DNA of 64,000 nucleotides from Azorinus chamasolen (taxonomy: Eukaryota > Mollusca > Bivalvia > Cardiida > Solecurtidae), in assembly GCA_963576725.1 (NCBI GenBank), contig OY755237.1, positions 68,011,472 through 68,075,471 of the forward strand, in the 5' to 3' direction. Below, in pieces: positions 32,624 through 43,675 of this stretch. The position numbers were made by a program, and so were the translations under genes. Each line of letters begins with the position of its first letter. Position 1 is the first letter of the stretch. The notes beneath the pieces were generated by a model. It ran no database searches. It had not been told where the DNA came from and saw only the letters and a list, made by a program, of their open reading frames with translations.

Positions 32624-32754
32624 ATCTTTGCATGCTAGCAGCAATTTTGAGATTGCCTATGCAAACAGTATGGGTCAAGATGAGACATAGAATCACTCGG
32701 CTTCTCTTCAGGATTCAAATTACTACACTCTACCTGTATTTTTGAAGAGAAATA

Positions 32755-32958
32755 CAGTAAAACTTCTCTATAACGACCACTAAACAACATCAAGTATTTT
32801 GTGTGAAAGGCAGGTGGCTGCTTAAAGCAAGGTGAAAAATCCCCAGAACACTCCTATAGGAGCGTTCTGTTTTACTTTCACCTTGCTTTAAGCAGCCACC
32901 TGCACTAAATACCAGCTATTTAACACAATTTAGTGGCCATTATAGAGAGGTTTTACTG
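32755..32958. mobile_element. TA MITE, family P1, representative copy
   Basis: CAGTAAAACTTCTCTATAAC / TATAGAGAGGTTTTACTG between TA dinucleotides; centre CACTCCTATAGGAGCG. Confidence 0.9.
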
Positions 32959-33109
32959 TAAATGGAAAAAGATACTGTGACAATTTTTAGCAGATGACAA
33001 TTACTCAGCATGCAGAGAGTTGAAAAGATGGGTCATGGTTGGAGAAGGCAGTCAAGTCATTATAGTATCTAACACAGCATTGGAACTGCAGTAAAACTCT
33101 TAACCCTTT

Positions 33110-33355
33110 ACTCAATAGATTGGCTTTTCTACGCATTTCCAAACAGAATAGACCCATATCAGACGGCTCCTGTAGGAGTTATAAAGAAAAATGGAAGGTG
33201 GAACATTGTAGCCATTTTAGAAACTAAAGTAACAGATCTATCAAATTCCATAAGCAAACAGAGCAGACCCTGATCAGACAGCTACACAAGCCATCTGATC
33301 TGGGTCTACTCTGTTTGCAAATGTACAGAAAGGCATTTATACTAAGGAAAGGTTT
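33110..33355. mobile_element. Chimeric element: B right arm joined to A
   Basis: An inverted B right arm (TTAACCCTTTACTCAATAG to GGCTCCTGTAGGAG) is joined at the palindrome centre to A interior plus a full A core and right end (AAGGAAAGGTTTA). Confidence 0.78.
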
Positions 33356-33412
33356 AGGAATGTATTTCGTATTAATATTCTGCAATAAGCAGCCACCTGC
33401 CATGTTAATTCA

Positions 33413-33862
33413 TTTACCCTTTCCCAGTTAAATATTCATGTTAGAAATAATGACTTCATGGATATTGATTAGATGAATTTTTGAAATAGCATATGTACAG
33501 TAAAACCCCGCTAATGCGACCACTTAATAAACAGCCACTGGTGTCGTTTAAAGCAGGTGGTTGCTTAATGCAGGACGAAAGTTATGCAGAAAGCTCCTAG
33601 AGGAGCTTTCTGCATAACTTTCGTCCTGCATTAAGCTACCACCTGCCTCTGCCACCCAGAAGTATGCCCCTTTTTGGTGGTCGCAGTAGCGGAGTTTTAC
33701 TGTACACGGGATGTTTTGGTATAAACTGTCGAGTCGGAACTATTATAATCTCGAGCAAAAGGGAGCAGTCCCTGATCAAATGGCTCCTGTAGGAGCTGTC
33801 TGATCTGGGTCTACCCTGGTTGCAAATGCATGAATTGGTCTTTGTATGAGGGAAAGGGTTAA
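33413..33862 (+). mobile_element. TTAA MITE, A2/B type, with nested P2
   Basis: TTTACCCTTTCCCAGTTAAA left arm; resumes after P2; core TGGCTCCTGTAGGAGC; end GAGGGAAAGGGTTAA. Confidence 0.82.
33498..33702. mobile_element. TA MITE, family P2, nested
   Basis: CAGTAAAACCCCGCTAATGC / AGTAGCGGAGTTTTACTG with TA duplication; centre AGCTCCTAGAGGAGCT. Confidence 0.9.
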
Positions 33863-34192
33863 TTAAGTTGCTCTTATGGTTGACAACTGTAATGGACATA
33901 ATGACAAATAAATGGCACAGTTTATCAATATGATTAGACTGAAGCAATGTAGTTAGTTTGGGTCATAGAACTAGAATGTTTGCAAAAGTAGGCATACCAT
34001 TCAGCTCAAGTGTTAAGTTGAAGGCCTTGTGAAATTGTGTTATGTACAGTTGTGATAATGTTTTGTTTAATTACTTTGTTCTTGCAATTCTTGAAATCCT
34101 TTCATATCAGATATAGAAGACTCCCACGTTAACTTGTTCCCCAATATTTACCATGTACATGTGTATATAAAAAAGGGTTTGTTCCCTTGTTG

Positions 34193-34198
34193 AATAAA
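34193..34198 (+). terminator. AATAAA, possible poly(A) signal of the TIGAR-like gene
   Basis: AATAAA about 3.7 kb after the TIGAR stop codon, in sequence that is not MITE. If it is used, the 3' UTR would include several MITEs starting 66 bp after the stop. It could equally be chance in AT-rich DNA. Confidence 0.2.
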
Positions 34199-34274
34199 GT
34201 GAAATTCTGTCATTCAGGTTGCCTGGATTTGTTTATTTTTAAGTTTTAACCCCAAGTACATGTATACTGAATAT

Positions 34275-34510
34275 TTAATCCTTTACTTCATAGATACACT
34301 TTCTATGCCTTTGCAAACAGGATAGACCCAGATCAGACAGCTATAGGATCTGTCTGATTAGGGTCTTTTCTGTTTGCTTATGAACTTATATTGATCTGTT
34401 TCTAGTTTCTCCTTTGGCAAAATATTTATGCGTACATGTCATTATAAAAAATAATATAATATTAATGGTATTATCATTTCTTACATGAATATTCATGAAG
34501 TAAAGGGTTA
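34275..34510 (-). mobile_element. TTAA MITE, family B
   Basis: TTAATCCTTTACTTCATAGA...GAAGTAAAGGGTTA; core shortened to CAGCTATAGGATCTG. Confidence 0.8.
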
Positions 34511-35628
34511 CCCTTTTACCAGTTAACATTTATTCAAGATTATATCATTCATATTCGTGGACAGAATGTGATTGATACCCCCACCCACCACCTTGTCAAA
34601 AGATCCAATGACTTCAATACAAAGGACAATAGCTGAATAATCCTTTCATCCACACTTGTGAATGCATGTGCAAAATTTGAGGTTCAGTGGTGAAGAAATG
34701 TAGAAGCAGTACTTGAGAAGTTATACTCTGGACAAAAAGATACTTATGAAAAAGTAACAAAAGGGAATAAATCCCTCAAAAATGAATTTAGAGTTAAGTC
34801 CTTGTTTACTGCACATCCTCTTATCACCCTCTATCCATATATAAAGTTTCACAGTTGTACCTACCATACTTGAGAAGTTTATGCTTCAGACAAAAAATTG
34901 TTTCTCAAAAGTAACAAAGGGGAATAACTCCCTTAAAAATGAATTTGGAGTTACAACCTTTGTTGACTGTACATCCTCTCATCACCCTCTATCTATACAT
35001 AAAGTTTCACAGTTGTGCCTACAATACTTGAGGAGTTATGCTACACACAAAATATTGCTTCTGAAAAGTAACTAAGGGGAATAACCCCCTCAAAAATGAA
35101 TTTAGAGTTGCAACCCTTGTTGACTGCACATCCTCTCACCACCCTCATAATGTGTACCAAATTTGAAGACAATATCATAAACAGGTTTCAAGAAAATGGC
35201 ATGTCCCAAAAATACGTCCCAATTAGAGACAAAATATGAAGTTAAATTAACTTAAAAAGGGGCATAATTCTGTCAAATTTTGTGTAAGAGTTATGAAACT
35301 TGGAGAAAACTGTCCCCATATAAAACTTATAAAATGTATTAAGTTTGAAGGTGGTATCAAAAATAGTTTTCAAGAAAAACGCAAATGTCCTGGGAAAACG
35401 CGAGTGACGAACGACGGATGGATGTACAATGTGATTCCTGTATATATAGTCCCCACCACAGGTAGTGGGGGTATAATAAAATGGCGGAAACTGTAAAATC
35501 TGATCTATAAAATTCCATAAGCAAAGATACAAGACCCTGATCAGACAGCTCCTTTGGGAGCTGTATGATATGGCTCTACTCTTTTTGCAAAAGGCATGAA
35601 AAGAAATCTATATGAGGGAAAGGGTTGA
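34507..35628 (+). mobile_element. A2/B MITE interrupted by a pearl-like element
   Basis: Left arm 34507-34571; right part from GGCGGAAACTG (about 35482) through core CAGCTCCTTTGGGAGCTG to GAGGGAAAGGGTTGA. Confidence 0.7.
34572..35480 (+). mobile_element. Pearl/Helentron-like element with tandem core
   Basis: About three tandem units of roughly 150 bp, each with GGGAATAACTCCCT and CACATCCTCTCATCACCCTC. Opens TACCCCCACCCA and closes AGTGGGGGTATAATAA, so its ends are complementary. Fits the tandem-repeat MITE class of bivalves (pearl, DTC84). Confidence 0.75.
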
Positions 35629-35639
35629 ATGACCCATCA

Positions 35640-35770
35640 GTATTTGACTATTGAGACCTTTCACTATAAAAGGCCATGATTTGCTAGAAGACCCAAGAAG
35701 TCCTCTGATCTGGGTCTACATTGTTTGCAAATGCCAGTTCATGCATACTCTTTTCTCACATTCAAAGGAT
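35640..35770 (+). mobile_element. K element fragment
   Basis: Core remnant CTCTGATCTGGGTCTACATTG, then CACATTCAAAGGAT as in the K copy at 59911. Nothing assigned from 35771 to 36545. Confidence 0.45.
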
Positions 35771-36545
35771 CCAATCTCAGTTGTTTTATATGTGTAATAA
35801 GAGCCGCACGTGGGACCAACACTCGTCTGATTCGGTGCTTGTCCACTGCATACACTTCTCAAGAGAGATCTACCAACCTATGAAGTATCATGTTGATACC
35901 TCTTACACTTTTTGATTAATAAGCTACATTAAAAGTTTTGCACTCGGCTGCCAATGCCTACAATTACAACGCCCTCGACCAAGTGATCACATTAGTTCCA
36001 CTTTTTTCTTCGAAACCGACAAGCTAAAAATGTATTGTCATTTTTACTATTTGGAAAAAGGCCCGATATGGTCAAATATTAGATTTTGGACATAAACAAG
36101 TTATATCTAATTCCATTTATGGTATGTTTCAAAGTCATTACATTTACAATTGTTCTAAAAAGCACAGTTGCCAGGGTGGGGCCAATTTTCTGGTAATAGT
36201 GAAAATTCCAAAAAGCTTATCCTGAAACTACCGGTATGTGGCAGATTTCAGTAGAGCATGACTTTGTGATCTATTGTCTTAATTATACAGAGCTATCACA
36301 GCCCTCTTGTACATCAGATTCTGTTGTCATCATATGCGAAGTGACTTGGTGTCCAAACTGTTTGCCATATTCAACGCTGCTGTTGTTTAGAAGTGGGTGC
36401 ATATATCACAAATGAACAGTTATATTCAAATGTATCACACATGTTTATTATATATACGCCAATAGTGACACAATGAGACAGACAGGACTACAAAACTTAT
36501 TCCAAAAATTACAGTACATGTATATGGATATACCGGTTATTATTT

Positions 36546-36761
36546 TTAACCCTTCGCTTGCTGAATTTTAAAATATATTTCTCCTTCTTTACCCATGCCC
36601 TGTATTTTGCTATGCAATCACTGCTGTGGAGTGCACTGGTAGCACAATCAACTTGTAAATAGTGCAGACCCTGATGAGACAGCTCCTGCAGGAGCTGTCT
36701 CATCTGGGTCTTCACTATTTACAGGTAGGTATATTGACATGAAAAGCAAGCGAAGGGTTAA
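36546..36761 (+). mobile_element. TTAA MITE, family E
   Basis: TTAACCCTTCGCTTGCTGAA...AGCAAGCGAAGGGTTAA, 216 bp, intact core CAGCTCCTGCAGGAGCTG; about 35 bp shorter in the left arm. Confidence 0.92.
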
Positions 36762-36818
36762 CATTTCCTTGAAATGTTGGGATCAAATTTCAGGAGAATA
36801 TAAGAGTCTTTATTCTGC

Positions 36819-37052
36819 TAAACCCTTTACTCCATGACTATTCATGTATGGAATTATGACATCATGAATATTAATTAGATGAATTTTTATGACATTTGAA
36901 CATAGAATTTTGGCCTTGGCAGAAACTGAAGAAATTGAATCTATATTCCCTGTTAAAGCCAACAGAGCAGACCCTGGTGAGAATGCTCCTACAGGAGCTG
37001 TTTGATCTGGGTAGATTATAAAAGGTGTATCTATGTGGAGTAAAGGTTTAAA
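36819..37052 (+). mobile_element. TTAA MITE, family B
   Basis: TAAACCCTTTACTCCATGAC...GGAGTAAAGGTTTA; core ATGCTCCTACAGGAGC. A P-type scrap lies at 37065-37100. Confidence 0.8.
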
Positions 37053-37112
37053 GGTTTAGTACAGTATAACCTCTTAAAAGCGACCATTTATTGCATAAAC
37101 TAGTTATGCACC

Positions 37113-37362
37113 TTAACCCTTTCCCTCATATAAACACCTTTTCACACATTTGCAAACAGAGTAGACCCAGATCAGATGGCTACTATAGGAACTGTCTGAT
37201 CAGGGGTCTGCTCTGTTTGCTTTTGACATGATACAGATCTGATTCTACAGCTTTTGTCAAAGCAAAAAATTTCCTTGAAAAGATTATCTTATAAAGATTC
37301 AGCTAATAAATATGCATGATGTCATAAATTCTTACATGAATATTGAACAGGGAAATGGTTAA
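37113..37362 (-). mobile_element. TTAA MITE, family A2
   Basis: 250 bp; TTAACCCTTTCCCTCATATA...GAACAGGGAAATGGTTAA; core GGCTACTATAGGAAC. Confidence 0.9.
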
Positions 37363-37523
37363 AGAGGATCACTTACTGTATTTCCTTGCAGATTTATGCA
37401 CTGTGGCAAATTTCATCAAAATCTTTGATGTTTAGTATGCAGATACATGTATACGGTATACTAAATACTGGAACTAGAATATATAATGTCAGGAAAGTTT
37501 TGCACTTTCACTACATATATTTA

Positions 37524-37727
37524 CAGTAGAACCTGTCTTAACTGGCCATTCATTCATTGAACATAGGAGTCTTAAAAAGCAGGTGGTTGCTTAATGCAAG
37601 GCAAAGGTAATGCAGAAAGCTCCTATAGGAGCTTTCTGCATTACTTTTGACCGGCATTAAGCTACCACCTGCCCAACAGACCCATAAATAAACCCTTTTT
37701 AATGGCTGCTTAAGACAGGTTCTACTG
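37524..37727. mobile_element. TA MITE, family P3, representative copy
   Basis: CAGTAGAACCTGTCTTAACT / TTAAGACAGGTTCTACTG, TA flanks; hairpin centre AAAGCTCCTATAGGAGCTTT. Confidence 0.92.
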
Positions 37728-38198
37728 TATATCTATAAATATAATACTCTCTTTTGTGTATATTTTAAACATTTTTTTGTATAAATAGGTCTATGGAATA
37801 TGATCAGGTGTGAATAACTCTACAATAACAGCACCAATTGATATTGAATCATCACTATAGATACTACCTACAAAGGAAATGCTACATTTTCTCATGAAAT
37901 AACTACAAGACTGTTCGAAAGAACTCTTATCACCTGCTGACAAGTGTGATGAACAAAGTGTGAAGGATGGAGAAGTGATTCCTAAGTGTCACCCTGCTAT
38001 AGCAGGCGAAACAAGAATTACTTGTCTAATGTAACAATGATAGTGAAACTGGTGCCAGACTTCAGGAATAGTACCTTAATTACAAAAAGTAATCAGACTG
38101 ACAAAATTAGGCAATTAGTGCAGATTGGAATCCAACAACTTCTGAAGAACATGTTTGATCAGGATCTACACTATTTGCTATTATGTCAGTCTAATATA

Positions 38199-38410
38199 AG
38201 CCTTTACTCCATACATACACAAACAGAGAAGACCCAGATCAGGTTGCTTGTAGGAACAGTCTGATCAGGGTCTGCTGTATGCTTATGACATAATATAGAT
38301 ATAATTCGACACTTCTTCCTTGGTTAATATTCATTTGCTCATATATTACAAAATTACAGTTAAATAATGTACATGATATCATTACTTATTATATGGATTA
38401 TCATGGACTA
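38199..38410 (-). mobile_element. B element, worn
   Basis: CCTTTACTCCATACATACAC, shortened core, B left arm; ends lost. Confidence 0.55.
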
Positions 38411-38469
38411 AAAAAATGCTACTTTGACTTATTAAGAAGTATAATATGATGGATTTGGTTTATTGGGTT

Positions 38470-38731
38470 TTAACAGTATTTCAGTCATATCACGACGTCC
38501 AGCTAATTACAGGTGGAGGAAGACCCCAGAGGTTCTTCGGTGCACGGAACAAATTGCACTGTTTTATGCACAGAAGAACATCCAGGTAGAACCACCGACC
38601 TACCACAAGCCAACTGGAAGGCTTTCTCATATTAAAATCCTAATGCCCAGTCCGGGATTCGATTCCACAGTGGTGAGGGGCTAAGCAATTGTCAGTCAAA
38701 GACCATAACCACTTGGCCACGGAGGCCCCAA
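38470..38731 (-). mobile_element. tRNA-derived SINE (Ser/Leu-like head)
   Basis: On the minus strand the head (38731 to about 38643) reads GGCCTCCGTGGCCAAGTGG with a long variable arm and box B GGAATCGAATCCC, like a class II tRNA. The body follows to about 38470. Resembles a SINE type common in bivalve genomes; family name not asserted. Confidence 0.7.
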
Positions 38732-38874
38732 TCTGGTGGTAGGGAAATATTGGTTGTTCAAATACTTAAAAAGTAATAAAGGTACTATAGAAACAAAAAC
38801 TATATTGGCACAAGAGCATCAACGGCAGAGATACAACTGCTCATTTGTTACTGGAAAGATTTTATTGTTTAAAA

Positions 38875-39091
38875 CACTGTACTCCATAAATACGCCTTTG
38901 CAAAATGAGAAGACCCAGATCAGACAGCTCCTATAGAAGCCATCTAATCAGGCACTCTGCTCTGCTTATATAACATAGTTTCTGCAGTTTCTGCCATAAC
39001 CAAACTTTCTTATGTCCATGTGCTATTATAAAGATTAGTTTAATGTTCATGTCACCTTTTGTTAGATGAATATTCATGGAGTAAAGGGTAA
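38875..39091 (-). mobile_element. TTAA MITE, family B
   Basis: TACTCCATAAATACGCC, core CAGCTCCTATAGAAGCC, GGAGTAAAGGGTAAA. Nothing assigned from 39092 to 39390. Confidence 0.7.
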
Positions 39092-39389
39092 ACTCTTTAA
39101 ATGCTATTTTTTAAGTCATATTGGTCAACCTTTGTTTAAAAGAGTGCCCATTTAATATGAAAAACAATATTTTTGAATGACAACATCTTAATACTGCTCA
39201 ACTGAAAAATTATAACAGTAATGCTGACTTTGCTCAATTTCAAAATATTTACCTAAAGTACAAAATTAAGTCTATGATCTCTACAAATATTAACGTTTAA
39301 GAGCTATTCTCAGGGGAAAATGTTCCTCAAATATTTCCTATAAGCTTTATTCTGGTTTAATTAACATCCACTTCTCCTCAATGTGTGCA

Positions 39390-39920
39390 GATGGTGTCAA
39401 ACAATTTAGAACCCGATGAGATGCTGAGCTACTCAGGGTCTCATAAATCCACAGTGTCTAAGTTTTCGTGAATTCACAACTTGACTGCAACAATTTAAAT
39501 ATCCATATGGAATTTATAGAGAACACACAACAATATAAAAATAGGAAACATTGTGATAAAAATAATTCTGTATAAAAGAAAATAATTATATAAAGGATAA
39601 AACTTTCAAAAAATACCACAATTTGACATATCACAAGTCTTGAATACATAGTACAATAATACTTTGCAGTTTCAGAACTGTCACACTCATGCCTTACACC
39701 ATTTACTCCATAAATATAAATATGCCTTTTCTACACCTTTGCAAACACAGTAGACCCAGATCAGACAGCTCCTGTAGGAGCCATCTGATCAGGTTCTGCT
39801 CTGATAGCTTGAGAAATAATATACATCAAGTCTGACTGACACCACAGCAAATAGTGCAATCCTTATCAAGCGGCCCCTGAAGGAGTCATTTGATCTGGGT
39901 CTGCACTATTTTCTTAAGTT
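39390..39920. repeat. MITE fragments (I core, B half, E/H-like core)
   Basis: 39390-39450 GAACCCGATGAGATGCTGAG core; 39696-39828 B right arm and core CAGCTCCTGTAGGAGCC; 39845-39915 core between GTGCA...GCAC arms like E/H. Confidence 0.5.
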
Positions 39921-40032
39921 TGTCTGTTCAAATACTCGGGGTAATTACAGTATTGATTACTAACACCGTTACACAATTAACACATAAAGAGACAAGATTA
40001 ACTCCATCTTTGGATCCTAAATGGAAAAATTA

Positions 40033-40286
40033 GTAAACCCTTTACTCCATAAATACTCCTTTCTAAACCTTTGCCAACGGATAGTAGACCCAGATCAGAC
40101 TGCCCCTGTAGAAGCCATATGATCAAGGTCTGCTCTGTTTGCTAATGAAACAACACAGATATGATTCTACAGTTTCTGCCATAACCAAAATATTCCAGGT
40201 TCATGAGCCATTCTAATAAAAAATAATCTTATTAATATTCATGATGTAATCATTTCTTACATGAATATTCATGGAGTAACGGTAAA
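40033..40286 (-). mobile_element. TTAA MITE, family B
   Basis: TAAACCCTTTACTCCATAAA...GGAGTAACGGTAAA. A shortened A2 copy follows at 40484-40577. Confidence 0.78.
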
Positions 40287-40809
40287 CAGGGTCAATGGTT
40301 ATTTGTTTGACAATATGAGGTAATAAGATCTTAGCCCCTCACATGCAGGGAAGAGTTAAAGTAGCATCATTTATAAACACCTTGTAGACCTAGATCAGAG
40401 GGGGCCCTTGGATGAACGTACATGTATACTGATATATGCAGATGTTTTATTGTAGAGTAAAACCTTTCTAAATGAGAACTACTTAACCCTTTCCTTCAAA
40501 TAAACACCTTTGCAAAAAAAAGTAGACCCATTTCAGACAGGAGCCATCTGATCAGGGTCTACTCTGATTTTTATATATACAATGTACAGGAAAACCTCTC
40601 TTATGTGTCCTCTGAAAAGTCACATTGTGCGTTCCATACCGTATATAATTTCTCTCTATTTTTGGAGAAATTTAAATACGATGTACAAATAGAAAAATCC
40701 CAAACATGGATCTGTCCATTTTCCTTAAATGCCAGTTACCTTCTTGCCTGAGAACTGTGGGTTTAGTACCAACAATAACAGTTAAACCCTTTACATAATG
40801 AATATTCAT

Positions 40810-41058
40810 TTAACCCTTTACTCCATGAATAATTATTAAGAAATAATGATTATATGAATATCAATTAACCATATTTTATAATGATATTATGAACAAAGGA
40901 ATTTTTGATCATGGCAGAAACCCTAGAATTATATCTACATTATTTCATTAGCCCAAAGAGCAGACCCTGATTAGACAGCTCCTACAGGAGTTGTCTGATC
41001 TGGGTCTACTCTGTTTGCAAAGGCATAGAAAAGCGTATTTATGGAGTAAAGGGTTTAA
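40810..41058 (+). mobile_element. TTAA MITE, family B
   Basis: TTAACCCTTTACTCCATGAA...GGAGTAAAGGGTTTAA; core CAGCTCCTACAGGAGTTG. Confidence 0.88.
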
Positions 41059-41062
41059 AAAT

Positions 41063-41250
41063 AATGAATGAAATAATAACATGAACAAGAGAAATTTGGG
41101 TCATGGCAGAAACTAGTATCCAATCTTTATTATTTATTTTATAAGCACACAGAGCTGATCCTGATCAGATGGCTCCAACCAAAGATGTCTGACCTGGATC
41201 TGCTCTATTTGCAAAGATGTCAAAAGGCGTTTCTACGAGGTAAAGGGTAC
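41063..41250 (+). mobile_element. B element, left end lost
   Basis: GAAATTTGGGTCATGGCAG interior, worn core, GAGGTAAAGGGTA. Confidence 0.6.
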
Positions 41251-41866
41251 ATGCTCAAAAGAGTATGCTTTGGTAACATACATGTACTTAATTCACATCA
41301 GATCATGAATAAATGTATAGCCAAACTGTTTGCTATACATCAAGATGTCAATAATAATGCTTACGAAGTAGAGACAACAAAAATATACTATTGCAGAAAC
41401 CACATTATGCACATACAGAAAACCAATTTGCACAAACAGTAGAAAAAGATAAAATTGCAGCATGATGTAAAGAAATAACAAAACCATAGGTAGATATGGA
41501 AAGCAACAGCAAAGATACAGGAAATACAAATTCACACAGGTGAAAGTCATTGCATTACATATTGCAAACACAGTTTGAAAAAAAATGGGAGATACTTTCA
41601 AACTGAACAGTGTGTCAATGGCAAGAAAAAACAGTGAATAACAAAGTTCAAGGGTTTGTTTGTGAGCAACATAATCAAATACTTTTAGCAACTGCTAAAA
41701 TTCTGCTAAATGTTGTTTTTACTAGAATGTACAGGTACAATGTATAAAGTAAAATTTTAGATAAAATCTTTTCCCCCGTAAATTTAATAAAATTATATAA
41801 GTTTCATCAAATTATATTAAAACCTCTATTGTAAAAACCTCATGAAAACGCACTGACAGGGTTCTA
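41251..41866. other. Unassigned stretch
   Basis: The 132-codon reverse frame (41293-41691) is Phe/Leu/Cys-rich, as expected from reading AAAC-rich DNA backwards, and is not taken as a gene. Confidence 0.4.
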
Positions 41867-42101
41867 TTAACCCATTCCTACATAGACTATTTTTAGACCC
41901 AACCTCTTTGAATAAATCTACCGAAAAGGAGCATTAACTAGAGAAAAGGATTTTTTTTTAAATTTTAATTTCGTAGCTTGAAACCATTGTGATAAATAGA
42001 GGATTTACTCATATGGAACAAATGCTCTATTTATTACAATGGTTTCAAAAGGTCACTATTAAAAAGGTGTCAACAGGCAACTGTATGAGGGAACTGGTTA
42101 A
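41867..42101 (-). mobile_element. TTAA MITE, family D
   Basis: TTAACCCATTCCTACATAGA...GAGGGAACTGGTTAA; shares its last TTAA with the next A2. Confidence 0.85.
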
Positions 42102-42345
42102 CCCTTTCCCTAGTGAATATTTATGCACTAATTGATCACTTCATGAATATTCATTAACTTAATTTTGATAAGGTGAAATGTTCAATGGAAATTTGGGCTT
42201 AAACAGACACTGTAGGACCAGATCTATACAATTTCATAAGCAACCAGTGCACACCCTGATCACATGGTTCCTACAGGAGCTGTTAGATCTGGGTTTACTC
42301 TGTTTGCAAAAGCATGAAAAAGTGTTAATATGAAGGAAAGGTTAA
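42098..42345 (+). mobile_element. TTAA MITE, family A2
   Basis: TTAACCCTTTCCCTAGTGAA...GAAGGAAAGGTTAA; core TGGTTCCTACAGGAGC. Confidence 0.85.
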
Positions 42346-42711
42346 TGCAGAAAGGAAATAATGCAGAATGGTCCCAAGGGAGCTTGCTCCATAACTTCAT
42401 CCTGCATTAAGCTACCACCGGTCTGAATAAAACCCAACTTTGAAGGGTGGTTGTTGCAGAGCAGTTCTAATGTAGTCCAGGGTGTGAAATTACTAGAAAT
42501 TACACATTGTGTATCAATGCAAAACATAAAAAAGAAGATGATTTCAGTTTGACTTGTGGATGAATAAAATATCCTTCACTACATGAATGCTGTAAAGTAA
42601 TAAAGGGAAACAAATCTCTCCTATTGGTGGTAACACAATCTAATATCATTCAAATGAAAAAATAAATTACTTTCAAATGTGTTACTCTCATAATGTGCTA
42701 CATTATAATTC

Positions 42712-42784
42712 GAGGGCTTGGTGCAAAACTATTCTAACTCCTTCACAAAGTGAAGGAGTTAGAATAGTTTTGCACCAAGCCCTC
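42712..42784. repeat. Perfect 35-bp hairpin with 3-nt loop
   Basis: Arms starting GAGGGCTTGGTGCAAAAC are exactly complementary over 35 bp around AAA. The centre TTCACAAAGTGAA resembles the G/P6 core, but no transposon ends are visible. Confidence 0.9.
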
Positions 42785-42808
42785 AAATATTATGTGCAAA
42801 ATGACAAT

Positions 42809-43054
42809 TTAACCCATTACTACATTTATATATACCTTTGAAAATAGAATAAACCCAGATCCTGTAGGGGCCGTCTGATCAGGGTCTGCTCTGTTCGCTT
42901 ATGGAACTATATATCGGTAGATCTGACTCTACAGTTTCTGCCATGGCCAAAATATTTCCTCTTCATATGCCATTATAAAAATTTAGCTGATAAATATTCA
43001 TAGTTTCATACACACATTATTTCTTACATGAAAGTTCATGGAGTAATGGGTTAA
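42809..43054 (-). mobile_element. TTAA MITE, family B
   Basis: TTAACCCATTACTACATTTA...GGAGTAATGGGTTAA; left part of the core missing. Confidence 0.82.
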
Positions 43055-43093
43055 AATACTTTAATTAAAGACCATAGACAGCTAATACATGTA

Positions 43094-43297
43094 CAGTAGA
43101 ACCTGTCCGTAGCGACCATCAAAAAGGTCTGTTTAAAGGTCTATAAGGCAGGTGGTAGCTTAATACAGGTCAAAAGTAATAGAAAAAGCTCCTATAGGAG
43201 CTTTCTCTATTACTTTTGCCCTGTAATAAGCAACCACCTGCTTTTTTAAGATTCCTGTGTCAAATTCATATAAGGTTGCTTAAGACAGGTTCTACTG
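43094..43297. mobile_element. TA MITE, family P3
   Basis: CAGTAGAACCTGTCCGTAGC / TTAAGACAGGTTCTACTG; centre AAAGCTCCTATAGGAGCTTT. Confidence 0.9.
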
Positions 43298-43481
43298 TAT
43301 ATAAAATATGAACATGAAAAGCTCAGTGCCAAACACTAGAAAGCAATCACAATTATTTATCAGTTTACATGTATTTCACTACAATGGGTTTCAAGGCAAA
43401 CAATATCTTGAAACATTACATTACTTTTCTTTTATAAATAAAAATTACCGTATACTTTCTTAGTCAATTTCCATACTGATT

Positions 43482-43650
43482 CAGAAGCAGAGATAAGATA
43501 CAGAAATAATGTTGTTTTTTTCCGAAAATAGCTCCTTTATTTCTCCACCATTCCCCATGTTGTGACCACTTGTCAGAACTAGCTGTCTCAAAGAGATGAT
43601 TGTAAAGAGTGGTTACAACATAGGGTTGGGTGGTGAAATGATCATTTCCA
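43482..43650 (+). mobile_element. MITE, family G, right end lost
   Basis: CAGAGATAAGATACAGAAAT, core TTGTGACCACTTGTCAGAA..., then the P4 element. Confidence 0.6.
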
Positions 43651-43675
43651 TTCGCCATTACCGCACAGTAAAACA

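Larger units (their letters stand above)
41867..42535 (+). repeat. Inverted duplication, left arm
   Basis: D (41867-42101), A2 (42098-42345), a P-type core (42348-42480) and unique sequence to 42535 recur in reverse at 48246-48826, including the odd TTACTCATATG variant of the D core. Confidence 0.85.

Noticed and set aside
41293..41691. 132-codon reverse-strand frame rich in Phe, Leu and Cys, possible membrane protein
   Set aside because: Composition follows from A-rich/AAC-rich forward sequence; no splice sites or recognisable family.
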